From Symbiodinium sp. CCMP2592 (Eukaryota; Sar; Dinophyceae; Suessiales; Symbiodiniaceae): a stretch of DNA of 64,000 bases. Every line of letters begins with the position of its first letter. Position 1 is the stretch's first letter. The notes beneath the pieces are model-generated. The model had not been told where the DNA came from. It did no database searches and worked only from the letters and a program-made list of their open reading frames with translations. The position numbers and the translations under genes are program-made. Shown here one piece after another: positions 31,501 to 39,000 of this stretch. Location of the stretch: assembly GCA_905221615.1 (NCBI GenBank), contig CAJNDT010003168.1:508923-572922 (forward strand), given 5' to 3'.

Positions 31501-34399
31501 AGATTGAGCCGTTTGTCGAGGCGCTCCGCAAAGAATGGTCAGAGTGGCAAAAGTGGGCCAGCTGTTCACCGGTGCACGTGAAGGAAGGCGCCATCGCCCC
31601 TCATCTGGTTCTTCGATCCAGAGTCTGTTATCGCTGGAAGCCGGCAGCCTCTGGTTTCAAGGCAAAGGCGAGAGTGGTAGTCGCCGGATTTCGCGACCCC
31701 CACTTACCGCTCCTGACTCGCGACGCCCCGGTCTTGGCTCGCGCATCACTGCACTTGCTTTTGCAATGGGCGGCGACCTTTCGGGTCAAGTTATGGAATG
31801 CAGATGCGAAGTCGGCCTTTCTCCAAGGAGACCCAGACTCTGAACGTCCTGAGCCGATCTTCATGAAGCCACCAGGTGACCCACTTGCGCTTCAAGCAGT
31901 ACCAGAGTGGCGTGTGAAAACGCTGTTGTACAAGCTGTCGGCACCGGTCTATGGGCAGTCCAATGCACCGAGACAGTGGTACAACCACTTTTCCAGGGTG
32001 CTTCGTGAACTCAGCTGGGAATCCCACAGTTTGGACCCCTGCTTGTTTCTGTACCGGCGCGACAATAAGGTCGTGGCGCTTCTGGGCCTCCACGTGGACG
32101 ACCTGCTGAGCTGCGCCTTGCCCGGCTACGAGGAGGTGCTAAACCGCGTCGAGTCCAAGTTCACCTGGGGATCACCGTGGACCAGTGGCGACTTCACCTT
32201 TGTCGGCCGGCACATCAAGCAATGGCCGGATGGATCCATAACGGTTGATCAGGCTTCGTACGTCGAGGAAGTCCCCGCCACACGTGTGAAGCTGGACGAT
32301 GCTGAGTTACTCAGCCAGCACCCGGAGCTGGTGACAGAGTTCCGTTCGGGCATCGGGTCGCTTCAATGGCTGGCATCAACCTCGAGAGGCGACATCGCCA
32401 GTGATGTGAGCCTACTGCAGAAGCCTCCTACACAACTCACGGTGGCAGACCTGAAAGAGGTGAACGCAGTCCTGAGGTACGTCCGAGCTACTGCATCCGC
32501 CTGCATCAAGATAACCCCGATCGATGTGGATCAGTTGATCTTCGTTGCCTACGGTGATTCTGGATTCGCGAACGCCCCGGGGAACAAGTCTCAGGGCGGC
32601 TTGGTCATTGTGGCGACGGACAGAGTGGCCAAAAACCAGGAGACCTCCGCCTCGCTGCTTGAGTGGAAGAGCTACCGTCACCAGCGAGTTTTGAGGAGTA
32701 CTTTGGCGGCAGAAGCAGCGGCGCTGGATCGTACACACGACCATGCGCATTTTCTCGCGATGACCTTTAGCGAGATGTGCGATGCCACCTTCATCTCCAC
32801 CCTCAACGACCGGCCGCTCTTTGAGGTTATTCCCGTGACTGATGCTAGGTCGCTTTGGGACTCAGTTCACAGGCTCACCACCTCGTTTCAAGAGAAGCGT
32901 GTAGAGCTAGATGTAGCAGCTCTTCGACAGACCTGTAAAGGCCTTAGATGGGTCCCGTCGGAACAACAGCTAGCAGACGCGCTCACCAAGCGCTCACGGG
33001 CTCTTCGTGACTCCTTCAGAGAATGGATGTCAAACCCAGTGGTCAAGCTCACAGACAGCAAAACACCGGCTGATCTGTTGGGGGCCAGCGCTAATGCAGC
33101 GTGGCGATGAGTCTTCAGGCATAAGAAAATAGTACCGGTGCTAAACGAATAAAGTCGTCAGCCGTGTTTGCATGCCATGAAGACTCACGAATCGGCGCTC
33201 TCGGAGGCTCAGCAGGGAAGGGAGCGCGTGCGCAAAAGAGCTTTGAGCTACCTGCACTAGGAGTTGCTGTAGATCCAGGCTCCTAGCTACACGGCTAAGT
33301 TCTCATCTGTGACATGACTTAGGCATTGCGTGCACGAGTGCCCTGAGCTGAAAGAAGACAGTTTGTTGGTTCTGTTATGAATCAAAACTTTTCTGAGGCT
33401 GGAAGTTGGTGGACACACAGTCGCCCACATCGCCTACTTCTTCGAGGAGGCACCGTTTCATGCCCTCTCCGATGCGTTCTAACGTCCGGCTCAAGTGGAC
33501 ACGCACAGGTTCCGATGGCCCTTACTGGCGATGCTCTTTTTACCATGGGATGCGGACGTGTGTTTACTGGTAACTTCGCGCAGATGCAGGAGCTTTCCTT
33601 GCACATCAGCTACTCGTGCAGTAGGGTCTATAGGAAAGAACTGCTGCAGACCTTCGGAGGCGTCTCTGAACAAGTTGCGGCAGCTTCCGGACGAGACGGT
33701 TGTGCTTGAAGCACAGTCTTTGGTCAGCTGCTGTTGTATTTTGAAGTTTCGAAGGTGTCTGCCACTGTGAGGTTTTCTTCGCACGAGTACACCCTGTCCA
33801 ACGCCAAGTTTGCAGCAGAGGCCTGGCGTGATCGACTCGGCGACTCGCGCGTCGGCGATTCTGCCTTGGACAGGTGGAGCCTGAGAATGTGGCACTCGAA
33901 GCTCGCAAAGCTCAGGCTGACAGAAGCACATACTAGGCTAGGGCTCTATGGGACGCCACCTTTCTTGAATCCCTTCCGCTCATAAGTGCAGAGCAGGCTG
34001 GAGCCTGCTTCAGTTGTTGCTTCTCAGCTTGTGCGAGGTGCGGACGATGCGCGATGCAAGCTTGGCCACCGTGCCAACCCTCCTGGGCTACGAGAAAGCG
34101 ACAAACCCCTTCCTTCGCTGGGATGTGCCAGCAGTACAAGAGGCCAGATGTGGAGTTGCACATTGCAACCAAGAAATTCTTGATAGGCTTTGCCATGCTT
34201 TGCCGTAGCGTCGAAGGCAGCTGGCGGACTATCGGGAGCAGTTGATGTGTTTACAGCTATACGAAAGTGGAAGGAGCTGCCTCCTGCAACCGTTCGTCAG
34301 CTGCGAAGCCATGCGGCCAAGCCATGCAGGACACTGGTATCAGACCCAGAGGAGCGGAAGCACGGCTCTGAGGGTGCTGTGACCCGCGGTTACATCTGA
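22513..34399 (+). CDS. GLO2: Hydroxyacylglutathione hydrolase (glyoxalase II), multi-exon, interrupted by a copia element
   Basis: This metallo-beta-lactamase-fold thiolesterase hydrolyses S-D-lactoylglutathione to D-lactate and glutathione in methylglyoxal detoxification. ATG 22513 starts VELVACLGDNYCPVIHHAAS, matching the family N-terminus (DNY). Next come IESALRKRGWTLTHILNTHYH (22744-22816) joined across a GC-AG intron to SDHVGGNLQLK, giving THxHxDH; AEFPQVTIVG; ETIPGVDLE; and VAEGDEVLC (23288). After the inserted copia element: GGHTVAHIAYFFEE (about 33405), VPMALTGDALFTMGCGRVF (33509), SLNKLRQLPDETVV (33660-33703), SSHEYTLSNAKFAAEAW (from 33772), LLGYEKATNPFLRWDV (about 34078) and DVFTAIRKWKE (about 34233), with the frame closing at 34399. 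Metal ligands are largely present. The joint after the first exon and the exon holding the HTPGH region are uncertain. The copia element lies in an intron, so the gene may still work if that intron is spliced. Confidence 0.9.
22817..22894 (+). other. GC-AG intron (78 nt) in glyoxalase II
   Basis: Splicing CACA|GC...TCAG|GTGAT creates HYHSDHVGGN, the metal-binding motif, in frame. Confidence 0.8.
22927..22977 (+). other. GC-AG intron (51 nt) in glyoxalase II
   Basis: Removing it joins GGNLQLK to AEFPQVTIVG in frame, as in family members. It begins GCCAC and ends ACCAG. Confidence 0.7.
23173..23287 (+). other. GT-AG intron (115 nt) in glyoxalase II
   Basis: Joins IPGVDLE to VAEGDEVLC. The donor is GAG|GTGAGG and the acceptor is TGCAG|GTG. 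Confidence 0.75.
23372..23376. repeat. Target-site duplication, left copy (TCTGT)
   Basis: Directly precedes the 5' LTR and is identical to 33306-33310. Confidence 0.9.
23377..23543 (+). repeat. 5' LTR, 167 bp
   Basis: Begins TGCTAAACGAATAAAG and ends CTAAGTTCTCA. No mismatch was found against the 3' LTR. Transcription start and stop signals are not recognisable, apart from the AATAAA at its start. Confidence 0.97.
23545..23560 (+). promoter_or_regulatory. Putative primer-binding site
   Basis: TGGTAGCGACGCAGG starts one base after the LTR. TGG is complementary to a tRNA CCA end, and the start resembles copia sites that pair with a methionine tRNA. The exact tRNA cannot be named. Confidence 0.6.
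23598..27005 (+). CDS. Copia Gag-protease ORF
   Basis: 1135 codons from ATG 23598, 55 bp after the LTR. The N-terminus is acidic. Residues about 85-260 form a helical Gag body (LRHYRRRLLRWVKITKEF, ESITAFIRRFRLLERKLSE). A glycine/lysine-rich basic stretch (residues about 395-450) follows, then a CCHC knuckle CLGCGASDHWIRDCPH (Cys at about 462) and the retropepsin core MIADTGCQRQV (Asp at about 541, DTG). From about 25730 to 26690 this frame stays open but looks non-natural, while the +1 frame looks like real protein. Natural sequence resumes near 26740 (FVLKAGVRKRLSGSAKLVLQ ... ADLIEIDC). The ORF packages and matures virus-like particles in copia elements. Confidence 0.85.
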   Translation: MAAPMFDDDLFDFGHEAEYDDTFERGSAESAGQDDSALTGAGAAEDVPSQGSGRRRKRGVRGGTGSSATEHKWRSGAVPQAPEFDGDVERDPYCLRHYRRRLLRWVKITKEFLPPNEQALRALEKLTGEAELEFEEVSDDRFDHPDGVSRLLGDLEKAFGEREIFRQGGVIREFESIGRMQGESITAFIRRFRLLERKLSENKVPKYPEQARVIKLLDGLRLDEKATASILLAAGNRYEMKSVLEALRIQYPPGMSITGLPKGLSSLSSRSTTTRSSTSRVSTYKSSATHGNRRNQRSQSSGRWTQWHTEWDGEDETVDQGGDYEPEEENQGEDFEYEPNHEEEGNEDDDEELIPEEAGDSQPTEEVPEDMSALLAAAEALTVTSKKLAGLVQSRGFYVQGKGKGKSPGKSGGKKGGKSKGKGSPSGKGHPKGKASGKKGKPGGAGGAAGADRQNRLKGSLCLGCGASDHWIRDCPHVTQFQAQMASADLELDAEGAPVSTSWMVSSQPAPTEQNVRVFRVPRPPSIMLSTCEDASYMIADTGCQRQVAGSVWHQQKCSEILPLVPLRFEEVCRFSFGPTSGMPSKGRFLYPAGIAGEAVMLGISEVEAPAPGLLSRRTMEALGAVPDLLEGTVYFKAFGKSTDLFLSPCGHLAIKIDEWPNHAFDWPGKYSTMQFSGQGPPDVLHDKAFPPSRVRLQAISNSKVAARPPHASRSSSEMVDELEDVAGASSGVHLHDPDGGAVLLGGYASPEVEGHGVKDVHGALFGGDDDGDSSGDGGFQCFAAESLPQESGEVRPHLRHGHSDICRRRPEDSHLRLLREPLGSHAEWGSAGGRAQGQSKREDTSGIDRCPEKEARKGQRKTQGPERGQRRRFGRVVAALVGILAGAITGQSWTLGTDAAASAETELGSSDSESEPLPYEWAENATSSMALGTIGGKLGHRHERRDNRPRSTEPATSPVPASRGGEPQRGGRPGRAHGAGGRRDPHEPGQRREPLGGKDGSRRLGCGRSRRDAVRDETSVRGAGLLLAQERAGDPPVLPVHPQGSADAPLCCEDFGCFVLKAGVRKRLSGSAKLVLQAWETEAQVYANRVQSARKLREYRADLIEIDCVSEDLSEKALEVGLRVLEPVQLAQFL
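25729..26682 (+). CDS. Overlapping ORF of the copia element with CxxC motif
   Basis: 317 codons in another frame inside the Gag-protease ORF. Content looks natural: LVHLQEFIYTTQMAVLYYS, then KCDHTSG ... RICDSCGSRW (a C-x-H...CxxC zinc-binding pattern seen in dinoflagellate copia proteins), GLTDAQKKKLAKAK, and an acidic C-terminus EVDEILMSQANDVNLWEERM. Either the polyprotein changes frame here by mutation or recoding, or the two frames are both used. No enzymatic domain is recognised. Confidence 0.6.
   Translation: MPRDPHPRWLTNWRMLLVHLQEFIYTTQMAVLYYSAATLRPKLKDMVLKMYMEPCSAVTMMGTQAAMAASSALQLNHYRKSPAKCDHTSGTGTRTYAAGGQRIRICDSCGSRWVLTLSGEALEAVPKANPSAKTPLGLTDAQKKKLAKAKGKPKDQSEDKGGASDGSWQRLSASSREPSQAKAGHLGLTPPPPPRPSWGPQTQSPSLFRMNGQRMPPRQWHSGRSAASSDTDMSVETTGQGRQSRQPRLFQRREEENPNEEEGPGGLTAQEVDEILMSQANDVNLWEERMGRDDWDVDARDEMPSEMRRQFEERGYF
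27002..27847 (+). CDS. Copia polyprotein segment, possibly a decayed methyltransferase-like region
   Basis: 281 codons in a third frame, starting within the stop of the previous ORF, so it is probably entered by frame change. Taken with the end of the previous frame (ADLIEIDCVSEDLSEKALEVG), the order resembles the start of a C5-methyltransferase fold (acidic motif I), then RPFLVVWRVNARPRS where Pro-Cys is expected, FPLRACEDEVFLSG, and YMTNLPELLATIF. No catalytic Pro-Cys or ENV remains. It continues WNQNWQIFSGLPGDDEAW ... RVQIFRAPKQRRLP and then passes to the frame of the main polyprotein near 27715. The methyltransferase idea is weak inference. Confidence 0.45.
   Translation: MNPRTLKKLVGRHRPFLVVWRVNARPRSKSEEGRIRQVCLLLHELLSDGVHFPLRACEDEVFLSGLELRQLQAAPGVRLQNRDGVTYMTNLPELLATIFANQAEAQPLKEEIQLIKALQDVLHQRGDERWNQNWQIFSGLPGDDEAWVCDVHHDDPWENFDLLWEPPGEPQTTSVFFLDISRQEESWKPLLQEAEQRLKNLTTNGVTLKPSPYLERVKALVPWKLQRVQIFRAPKQRRLPAEVSQEGTQHRGAAHYAQRRHHRLGGREDQLDHPSSDREVH
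27696..33110 (+). CDS. Copia Pol: integrase, zinc ribbon, 2OG-oxygenase-like module, reverse transcriptase, RNase H
   Basis: 1804 codons; the true start is probably by frame change, since the first ATG is at 27768. Residues about 117-155: GAG-pre-integrase HHCC (LHCNLGHPPKE ... LRCEVC). About 175-320: integrase with MSMDIIY, LTIDAEGAF and LGKAERHGQ as D-D-E. About 735-765: zinc ribbon YCQGCGEQY ... CGRCN. About 830-885: a 24-bp repeat encoding an octapeptide. About 1010-1180: 2OG-Fe(II)-oxygenase-like module (H1077, D1079, H1145, R1154). About 1290-1540: RVT_2 with VCYRWKPAASGFKAKARVVV, WNADAKSAFLQGD and LHVDDLL. About 1615-1790: RNase H with AYGDSGF, TLAAEAAALDR and TDARSLWDSV. Stop 33108-33110. 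The enzymatic motifs look intact. Confidence 0.93.
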   Translation: MRPNSADCLLRYLKKALSTGEPPIMHNDDTIVLEAEKISSIIQAPTGKFTKPVRIAIFFYGDAPATSMNDQENELPEQPKNRPEPREGEPHEKMHVHQPGYRDITFPGVDIPSWMQQVLRRLHCNLGHPPKETLVRHLAIAKASEAALKGARHLRCEVCLRVSPPHQPRVSKAFQARRFNDRMSMDIIYLKDIRGGTHMFLNCVDDATCYQAASRLLSRSEENVVSNLVNGWFCFFGPPDELTIDAEGAFRGMRFESLHAQLNVDVRCIPPDSHWQLGKAERHGQALRYNASRFINQFAALTVAEVNVCVASAAQAKNRLMRRSGSSPNQWVFGKDPKLPGALLSDGGSIESAQLTSDSERLMQIESIRVQAMNNHHEFEANQALRSALLRKSRPYRGEFYPGQKIAYFRKRTAAGDGEGTVEGYRQGIVVSLDRNPNSNVAANLWIRNTRGRLVQASPEQCRPVFGEEWWSPDPADLEVLRKFDKDVQLHPRAFRHSDHPGPADDRQIAEAIDAQLPPQLSEPSQDEPLQPQPGTPVVPEDDTEQAPRPTPLTLDPAGRPVLESPMFSPLMLIPPTPRSAPGTPRTRARSRSVPRQGAERDGGGVPEQDPMSSNLAPSGLPPREDEEDFQRAVSGSDLTNLPGQDPSPNRAPSGPPGMSRRTSSASTRGVSRQVSGVEPMSKIVETESPGGRGLKRSPSVAVGELAADSEGVRKLSSAPHSSTGPTPLSAEPESSFLLYCQGCGEQYRNFPGRCGRCNSQHAVTDVRDVVSWLDEVKEREAFDKLLGVTRDHVEPAPSLKDPQVQDVIDDYQSHVAAAANRAALPASEPHVLQASQLDAPQALQPYAPQALQPHVLQASQLHAPQASQPYAPQALQPHASLSTTTTSAVKVPSTLHRLDVLRRHARGQHLRQGWDGSPDEVPGIYVHEAFLTAAYVFGNADQEEGVFAPHAEPHTTSIASETTTSSYPTTSKPPPLSESLAALLLKREDFSHESCHQLLQTATYKPVDRQCLSASSGDAGSLTLGYFSHGRQHGFTKATDNNRALLKYVNAYLKHHGLQGKTSSVFIGRNIRSRYHKDVHNSKGAANWSIALGNHVGGRLWVEAEYDSANSGEFVRRSVKGKKVYGKFHDNYRKLVQFDPDNYHGTEEYVGERFVITAYQTRLADLASEDSLKKMRKLGFRQGGKHVTFTTATTADFTTDLPKEVRPLWEVFPVKEQSSAGQEAEKVIAMESSSDEEGCDGSSGFGARRAAQQARKKEVHWQSMTEDEIEPFVEALRKEWSEWQKWASCSPVHVKEGAIAPHLVLRSRVCYRWKPAASGFKAKARVVVAGFRDPHLPLLTRDAPVLARASLHLLLQWAATFRVKLWNADAKSAFLQGDPDSERPEPIFMKPPGDPLALQAVPEWRVKTLLYKLSAPVYGQSNAPRQWYNHFSRVLRELSWESHSLDPCLFLYRRDNKVVALLGLHVDDLLSCALPGYEEVLNRVESKFTWGSPWTSGDFTFVGRHIKQWPDGSITVDQASYVEEVPATRVKLDDAELLSQHPELVTEFRSGIGSLQWLASTSRGDIASDVSLLQKPPTQLTVADLKEVNAVLRYVRATASACIKITPIDVDQLIFVAYGDSGFANAPGNKSQGGLVIVATDRVAKNQETSASLLEWKSYRHQRVLRSTLAAEAAALDRTHDHAHFLAMTFSEMCDATFISTLNDRPLFEVIPVTDARSLWDSVHRLTTSFQEKRVELDVAALRQTCKGLRWVPSEQQLADALTKRSRALRDSFREWMSNPVVKLTDSKTPADLLGASANAAWR
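30170..30345 (+). repeat. In-frame 24-bp minisatellite in copia Pol
   Basis: About seven copies of a 24-bp unit (CATGCACCACAAGCTTTGCAACCT type) encode repeats such as APQALQPY and VLQASQLH. They lie in the linker between integrase and the oxygenase-like module, with alternating unit variants. Confidence 0.9.
33139..33305 (+). repeat. 3' LTR, 167 bp
   Basis: Identical to 23377-23543 on reading. The preceding AAGAAAATAG is only a weak polypurine tract. Confidence 0.97.
33306..33310. repeat. Target-site duplication, right copy (TCTGT)
   Basis: Directly follows the 3' LTR and is identical to 23372-23376. Confidence 0.9.
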
Positions 34400-36082
34400 A
34401 CGTGACTCGAGACACTAAAGCTGAAGCTCTGTTGATGCATCCTGGTGCGATATGACTTTCAAGTTCAGCATAAGTGACAGCAGTTGCGGGTGCACTGTAG
34501 CACTGTGTGGCTGACTGTGCGCCGGTCCAGAAAAAGACCGCTTTCTTGACCTACTCTGCGCATGCTTCAGGTTGCAAGCACGTCTCCTGCAGTTCCCACA
34601 GTAGTTCGAGCCGATGGAGTCGCGTTTGCAGGATCTGGTCAGTTTGACGGAGCTGGAGGTACTTGTCGAGAAACTGGACGCCACCAAAAACGGTGCCGAT
34701 GAGCTTCGTTTCGTTCTTTCTTCCTCCTGCCACCTCTCCCTTCTCATGCTTCCCTGCGTGCAGCATCTCCTTCTCCTTTCTCGCTCGTTTATGGATGTTT
34801 TTGCATGCATTGGCTACAGCTCTGTGTCTCATCAGGTACCGTCGATTACACCTTATTCGTCGCCGCGCTGATTCCCGTGGATGTGTGCCCTGTTTTGGAA
34901 GGTATTGGTGTGTCCTTGTAGCAGCTCTGCCACTCTGCCAGGAAAGCTTTCTGGCCTCGCATGGACTTAATTTGCGAGTGCTTTGCATTGCCCGCAGATT
35001 TACCAGATGGGTGAGATGACCGTGTAGAGACATGCAAAGGCTGCAAAGGGGAAGGACTTTTCGCAGAGCATTCTGGTGCTTGTGCATACCCAGCTGTAGA
35101 TTGTGACTTAATTTCTTTCCCGGAATCGACCGCGAACGCTATGCAGTGCTGCTAGTTCATCAAGCCGTGGCGGAGATCCAGTTTTCAAGCAGCCGCCTCA
35201 GCTGCGGCTGCGAAGGTCTTGGACAGCAGCGAGCATGTGAAGTTGCAGGTCTTTGGAGCATGCTGAGACACGCCAAGCATGCGGGAAGGCATGGTGTTCT
35301 ATGCCGCAGGCCGGTCCAGCAGGTGAAGCGCAAGACTGGCAGACATTTTGAAAACATCTGCCCCAGGCTGACCATGCCGCAAAGGCGTTGTCCAGATGCA
35401 GGGACTGTTCTGCAAACAGGGATGGCCGTCGCCCTGATCTCAGACCCGTCTCTGTTGCATGCATCCTCACGGTCACGGTTCATGTCGTCAATAGCGATGA
35501 CATAGACAGATCTACGCAGGATGCAATGCCCCCACGCAAGCTGACACTTGGCCAGCAGCTGCGGGGATATCCCATCTATCCTCCAGCTTGGACACAGCGG
35601 GGATTCGCCAGCGAGAGCGGTCCGAACCCGAGCGCGCCATCTTCGCCGTCCTCCCAGCCTGCATCCGCTGCCTCCACCTCCAGCTCCATCTCCAAGCTAG
35701 CAGCCCTCTATGCGCAGAAGGGCAAAAAGGCCGCTGACACGGACTGACACGGACGGACACGGACTCTGAGGGACTCGGACTCGGCTGCAGGTTGTTTTCA
35801 GGGCCCTCCAGAAGAGCGCTGAGACTCTTCGCTGGTTGGTGACGTCCCTACACGGAGCTGCGCACGCAGTGCGCTGCGGGGGCTCTAAGAGACCTCTCTT
35901 CACCTCCAGCTCAGGCACGAAGGTTTGCCGTTCTGTGTGCGGCCTTTGTCCTTGGCCCAGCGGCTGTGCAGCGAGCGTGGTGTCCAGCTAGCAGCTACCT
36001 TTCTGTGGAGGCTCGGAACCCTCTCATCATCGTAGAATGGTACGAGGACCGGGAGCCCCACGCAGTGCGAGCTTCGCCAAGC
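34400..36082 (+). other. Spacer with candidate 5' exons of the LETM1 gene
   Basis: Two stretches look coding. From ATG 34614: MESRLQDLVSLTELEVLVEK to about 34712, predicted helical. From ATG 35526: MPPRKLTLGQQLRGYPIYPP through a Ser/Ala/Pro-rich linker to KLAALYAQKGKKAADTD, stop 35745-35747. A third, ALQKSAETLRWLVTSL, follows an acceptor-like TTTTCAG near 35797. They could be first exons of the LETM1-like gene or of separate genes; I cannot connect them. Confidence 0.35.
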
Positions 36083-39000
36083 AGGGTTTGTGACTGCCGC
36101 AACTTCAGCCCGTAAGGACATCCGCGATGCGATTAATCACTTTTTGAAGCACCTTGGCCTCGAATTGACTCTGGAGGTTTCGTGTTCTGTCGCTTCTCTA
36201 TAGCGCTCATGGGCGAGGTGGGTCTACACCGGCTTTAAGCTTTTTGGTGCCGATGTTCGTACGTCCTTCTACCTCACGAAGCGGGTCATCAAAGGCTACC
36301 CGCTCTCTGTCAGGGAGCGGCGCCTGCTCGTCAGGAGCAGCGAGAGCAGCAAGAAGCAAACATCTCGTGTGGTCCTGGTTTTGCTGTTTTGCAGGACGAC
36401 CAGTGACTGCCTGAAATTAATCCCTTTCGCGATTCCGACATATTCCGACGCTCTTGGGTGACACAAGTGTGCAGATCTCCCGTGAAGATCATGAGATGAC
36501 GCATGCCAGTCCTTCTTCCTCGTGGTGCCCTTCGCGGCGCTGATCTCAGCTGAGCTCCTACCAAGTACATGTCATCGGTGACCGAAGTGATGCCGTTGCT
36601 CAAGGAATTCGCACTTCCATTCTTCTTGCGGCTGTTTCCGAACATGCTGCCATCAACTTTCTTCGACCCTTCGTCCGCAACGCGCAGATGAGCAGATTGG
36701 TGCACCCAGAAAGTTGCATGACTGTGCAGGAACAGAAGTACGATAACGCTACATTAGCTCGAAAGCTCAAAGCCAAGCAGGCCGGAAGTACAGCAGTTCA
36801 TGAAAGCTCCTGCTAGCACTGCCCCGTAGCCCGTAGAGGGAGATCCGGCATTCGTGCAGGAGATGGCCGACTTCTGGCAGCAGGTTGTTGCACAGAGGAC
36901 ACAGGAGCTCTACGAGGTCCCAACTCCATCTTCTACGCAGGAGAACTTCTCCGAAGTACTTGTAGGGGAGTTTTCTCCATGTGCAGGGCTTGGGTTTCGA
37001 GATTCGAAGCAAGAGCGAAGACGCAGAAAAGCCAAAGCTGTGCCAGTCCGATGAGTATGCGGACAAGGCGGAAGAATTACAAGCCTTCCAGGAGAAGCTC
37101 TCAGAAGGCGGGGCAGGAATGCTCAAGGGTCTGCTAGGGCGGCTCAGGGCTGCTCCGCTAGTTCTTTGCTTCTTTGTGGGCTTGCGTGGTTCCTGTGATC
37201 CTGGGCTTCAGAAAGTACTATCTTCGGTCTGATTCGGGAAGCTCAGTCCGCTAAGCTCAAGCATCTTCCCAGTGCATGTCGAGGCAAAGAGTTCCCGACG
37301 CTGAAAGAAATTCTCCGGCCTTCAACTCAGCTCTGACATCTCTGTCAGATCTGCACGACACGGCAGCTGTCCCTCTGCTCCTGCTTGGCAGGTTTGCGAG
37401 CGTCTTCAAAAGCGAAATGCACTTGGAAAACATGCGCCATGCTCAAGTCACAATGCTGTGTCACGCAGGATTGCCGCAGCTAAAAATCTGCGCGTGCACA
37501 TTCCTCGGTGTAATTACTGTAAGGTCCACGCAGCAGCTGCATGCGCTCTCTCAGATGCTTGGACTACCTACGCCCAGAGCCCAGTGCCCTCCAGTCCAGA
37601 CTGCCATAAACGAGTTGATGAAAACGGAGCACGCCGCAGCAGCGCTGGCTTGTGCTCGAGACGCCGGTGCAACTGCGTAGAAGCGCAACCGTCGAAGGTC
37701 CACAATTTTGCAGGATCGTCGGATGGTGCGAGTTGTCGTGGTGAGCGACACCCACAACAATCACAGAAAGCTTTGCATCCCGGAGGGGGACATTTTCATA
37801 CATTGCGGGGATCTGACAAATCGTGGCAGCGCACCTGAGCTAGCTGATGTGAACGAATGGCTCGGACAACTGCCGCATCCACACAAGCTTGTGATCTGCG
37901 GCAATATGGACCAAAGGTTGGAGTCACAACCAAGCCGTGATGCTCGCGCAAGGTTTTTGCCCAACTCTACGTATTTGGAAGATGAGGCTGTCGAAGTGGC
38001 CGGCCTGCGTGTGTATGGGTCACCATACACGCCCCGATTCTGTGGCTCGTTTCAACTGGCTACTGAGCTCGATGCAGACGGTAAGTGGTCAGCAATACCC
38101 GGCGATCTGGACATTCTTGTGACACATGGTCCGCCACTGGGTATACTTGACACTGTTGGCGATCACCACGCAGGTTGTCCCCAGCTCTTGAAGAGGGTCC
38201 AGATGGTGCAGCCTCAATATCATTTTTTTGGGCATATACACGAAGCAGGCGGACAACAGATGACGCGAGACAGCACGACCTTCGTGAACGCCGCCCAGCA
38301 TGTTATGGTTCTGGACATCAGTCCGCGGCTTGAGGCTCATGTAGGTGATGGACCGGCTCAGAAGATTGCAAGAAAGGAGCAATGACATGCGTTAAGACGT
38401 CTGATGAGTCTGATGCCTCTGCGAAATCGTGCAGTCTGGCGAGGGACTCGTGCATGCAGCACCAACGGGCAGATTCGAGAAGGCTTTGCGCCCTGTGAAT
38501 GCTCTCCGCCTACATAAATCAAAACAGCAACAAACTAGGAGCAACACAGTGCATAGTCAGTTGATGCACGCTCCTGCAGCCCCTGCATTGCAACTTGAAG
38601 TCCCTCTGCACCCCTGCACGCTCAAAAGTGTGATTGTGCCAACAATGAACCCTGCGGCGCTCACTAGTCACTAGACCACATGCTGCCTCAAACCTGGTTA
38701 AATGCCAAGTCTTCGTAAGTCTCAGGCTCGCAGACCTTGACTCACTCTCTCTCTCATTTTTTGGGAGGTCTTAAATGGGACGGCATAGGACGGCATAGGA
38801 CGGCACAGGGATGGGGCCAGGGCCGCCAGGTACCAACAGCCAACAGCCAATGAGACAGTAAGCTCCGCATCCGCACGGTGCTCAGGTCCCGAACGTTCTG
38901 GCAAGGACACGTCGAAGTCTTCCCTGCATGTTTACAGGTAGCGAGGCCAGGCAGTTTTAGCCTGAGCTCCCGCACAAGCGACGTTCATAGTGCAGCCAAG

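Larger units (their letters stand above)
23377..33305 (+). mobile_element. Full-length Ty1/copia LTR retrotransposon
   Basis: 9929 bp, bounded by two 167-bp LTRs that I read as identical (TG...CA ends) and flanked by the 5-bp duplication TCTGT (23372-23376 and 33306-33310). A TGG-starting primer-binding site follows the 5' LTR by one base. Domain order is Gag with CCHC knuckle, retropepsin, integrase, then reverse transcriptase and RNase H, which is diagnostic of the copia order (integrase before RT). It is inserted in an intron of the glyoxalase II gene in the same orientation. LTR identity implies a recent insertion, yet the coding region is spread over three changes of frame. Extra modules (zinc ribbons, a 2OG-oxygenase-like domain) make the polyprotein unusually long. 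Confidence 0.97.

Noticed and set aside
33505-33530. Apparent tenth copy of the dispersed motif (CAGGTTCCGATGGCCCTTACTGG)
   Set aside because: It encodes VPMALTGDALF of glyoxalase II, a genuine family motif (TGDALF), and differs from the motif consensus at several positions; similarity is coincidental.
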